Origin: Sulfuriflexus sp.
Lineage (GTDB): Bacteria > Pseudomonadota > Gammaproteobacteria > AKS1
Assembly (NCBI GenBank): GCA_023134145.1
Contig: JAGLUW010000010.1
Coordinates: forward strand, 62,001-126,000
DNA length: 64,000 nucleotides
Reading direction: 5' to 3'
The notes beneath the pieces were generated by a model, which worked only from the letters and a program-made list of their open reading frames with translations, was not told the DNA's origin and searched no databases. Each line of letters starts with the position of its first letter. Positions within the stretch are counted from its first letter, which is position 1. Of this stretch, positions 62,610 through 64,000 are shown piece after piece. The translations under genes were made by a program, and so were the position numbers.

Positions 62610-64000
62610 TTGCGCAAACTCAAAATATTTTTCATTACTGTGGTGTGCCTACTGGCGTCAAATATCGCTTTCACATTAGGTGTTGGTGATATCAAAGTGA
62701 ACTCAGGACTGAGTCAGCCATTAGATGCAGAAATTAAACTATTTTCAGTTCGACCAGGTGAAGGCGATAATATTCGTGTCTCGCTAGCGACCTTAAAAGA
62801 GTTTGATAAAGCCGGTATTGATCGTCCATTGCATCTTTCTTCTTTGAAATTTAAAGTCGTTGAGAAGGGTGATGGCAACGCCTATATTAAGGTTTATTCA
62901 AAAGGTCCAATTCGTGAACCGTTTCTTGATTTCCTAGTTGATATTGATTGGCCAAGTGGCCGCTTGTTGCGTGAATACACCTTATTACTTGATCCACCTA
63001 TATTCACACAGCGTAAGGCTGCACCTGTTCAATCAGCTGTCGTCGCCGCGCCGACTCGTATTATTCGCGAAGAGCTTGCACCAGCACCTGTTGTTTCTAC
63101 TCCTTTATTTGTGCCGACAGCACCGGTAGTGAGTAATAATGAAACTGGCTTGTTCCCACATATTCAAATTGATGAAGCACCTGCACCCGCTGTTACGTTA
63201 GGTGCAACTAAAGCACTTGCTTTGGAGTCAGCTGCGTTTTCTGGGGATAATTATAAGGTTAAGAAAAGCGAAACACTTTGGTCTATAGCGAGAAGTGTTC
63301 GTCCTGACGATAGCATTAGCGTGTCACAGATGATGATTGCATTGCAGCAAGCAAATCCTGAAGCATTCGCAAATAATAATATTAATGGTTTGAAGTCGGG
63401 TTTTGTTTTACGCATACCTGATCGTGCTGATATCGAAGCAATCGGACATAGCCAAGCGTTAAGAAACTCACTTCAGCAGAATGAACTTTGGCGTGCTGCG
63501 CAAGATAACTTAGCTAGCGCGGTAACACCGAGTGGCACAACAGCGCTAACAACAACAAATAAGACAGCGACGGCTACACCGAAGCAAGAACAAGCTTCAA
63601 TCAAGCTGATTACACCCGATGCTAATGCCGGTGCGGCGGCACAAGGTGGCGGGGTAGATGCAGGAGCTTCATCTGAGAAACTTGCTCTTGCGACTGAGCA
63701 GTTGGCTTCAAAAGATAAAGAGAATGATGAATTACAAGATCGTGTTCAATCTCTTGAAGATCAAATCGGTTCAATGGAACGTTTGCTTGAGTTGAAAGAC
63801 GATTCACTTTCTGAATTGCAAAATAAACTCACCACTGAAACATCTAAGCCAGCGGTAGAAACAGCACCAATGGTTGAAGCAACGCCTGAGCCAGTTGTTG
63901 CAGAGAAAAAACCAGAGCCTGCACCGGTTGTAAAACCAATAGTGAAGGAAGAGGCTAAAGTTAATCCATACGCCTTAGCTGAAGCTGAAGCGCCAAAAGC
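62610..64000 (+). CDS. fimV: FimV-like LysM polar-hub protein (3' end cut off)
   Basis: FimV organises the cell pole and type IV pili in Pseudomonas-type bacteria. I translated it from the edge of the gene, as it runs off the window. The TTG at 62610 has a GGAG site eight bases upstream and begins a signal peptide; an ATG at 62586 is in frame but has no such site. After the signal comes the FimV N-terminal domain (LGVGDIKVNSGLSQPLDAEI) and a proline-rich linker. A LysM domain (YKVKKSETLWSIARSV) and a coiled coil follow, then an acidic/proline-rich part up to the edge. Its position after asd is typical. Confidence 0.92.
   Translation, partial: MRKLKIFFITVVCLLASNIAFTLGVGDIKVNSGLSQPLDAEIKLFSVRPGEGDNIRVSLATLKEFDKAGIDRPLHLSSLKFKVVEKGDGNAYIKVYSKGPIREPFLDFLVDIDWPSGRLLREYTLLLDPPIFTQRKAAPVQSAVVAAPTRIIREELAPAPVVSTPLFVPTAPVVSNNETGLFPHIQIDEAPAPAVTLGATKALALESAAFSGDNYKVKKSETLWSIARSVRPDDSISVSQMMIALQQANPEAFANNNINGLKSGFVLRIPDRADIEAIGHSQALRNSLQQNELWRAAQDNLASAVTPSGTTALTTTNKTATATPKQEQASIKLITPDANAGAAAQGGGVDAGASSEKLALATEQLASKDKENDELQDRVQSLEDQIGSMERLLELKDDSLSELQNKLTTETSKPAVETAPMVEATPEPVVAEKKPEPAPVVKPIVKEEAKVNPYALAEAEAPK

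Overview
The window reads as chromosomal DNA of a gammaproteobacterium. The right end carries prmB, aroC, an MFS gene, a LysR gene, leuC-leuD-leuB, asd and a FimV-like gene, in an order I know from Pseudomonas-type gammaproteobacteria. PilU, hemN, trhP/yegQ and a full System I (Ccm) cytochrome c maturation set fit the same group. The DNA looks moderately AT-rich by eye (not computed). I saw no tRNA, rRNA, insertion sequence, integrase or CRISPR array.

Layout. 1-6.8 kb (minus): a cut SCO1/SenC gene and a surface-signalling group made of a CHASE2 adenylate cyclase, a TPR/beta-barrel protein and two FecR-domain proteins. 7.1-22.6 kb (minus): one long gene run. It starts with a fused FAD/cNMP/ferredoxin oxidoreductase, then a cytochrome b-like membrane protein, an FHA-decaheme cytochrome, an HbpS-like lipoprotein, an outer-membrane barrel and a decaheme LVIVD-repeat cytochrome, and runs straight into ccmABCDE. 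23.1-29 kb (plus): ccmF, ccmG, ccmH, ccmI and a cytochrome c554-like protein. The Ccm genes therefore flank the multiheme cassette on both sides.

29-36 kb (minus) is mostly household and membrane genes: TrhP, an RluA-type pseudouridine synthase, ChrA, DUF2238, DUF2721, PilU and a spermidine-synthase-like protein. 36-41.7 kb (minus) holds two tiny paralogous membrane proteins, then a compact run of DUF302, a SLATT-like two-TM protein, a coiled-coil protein, a GAF-GAF-PAS class III cyclase and a DUF2235 hydrolase. 41.8-45 kb has a TSUP permease, a SufR-like regulator divergent from two small membrane proteins, and two small proteins. 45-51.7 kb holds a GH63 glucosidase, pyrC and the three AmmeMemoRadiSam genes. 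51.7-64 kb is an S24-like domain protein and the conserved prmB-to-fimV block with hemN.

Most promising for new biology: (a) the 9.8-22.6 kb cassette, which by domain content could carry electrons from a cyclic-nucleotide-sensing cytoplasmic oxidoreductase across both membranes; (b) the five-gene cyclase/SLATT/DUF2235 run, whose parts resemble nucleotide-signalled defence systems; (c) the CHASE2/FecR/TPR-barrel group. These functions are inferred from domains and gene order only.
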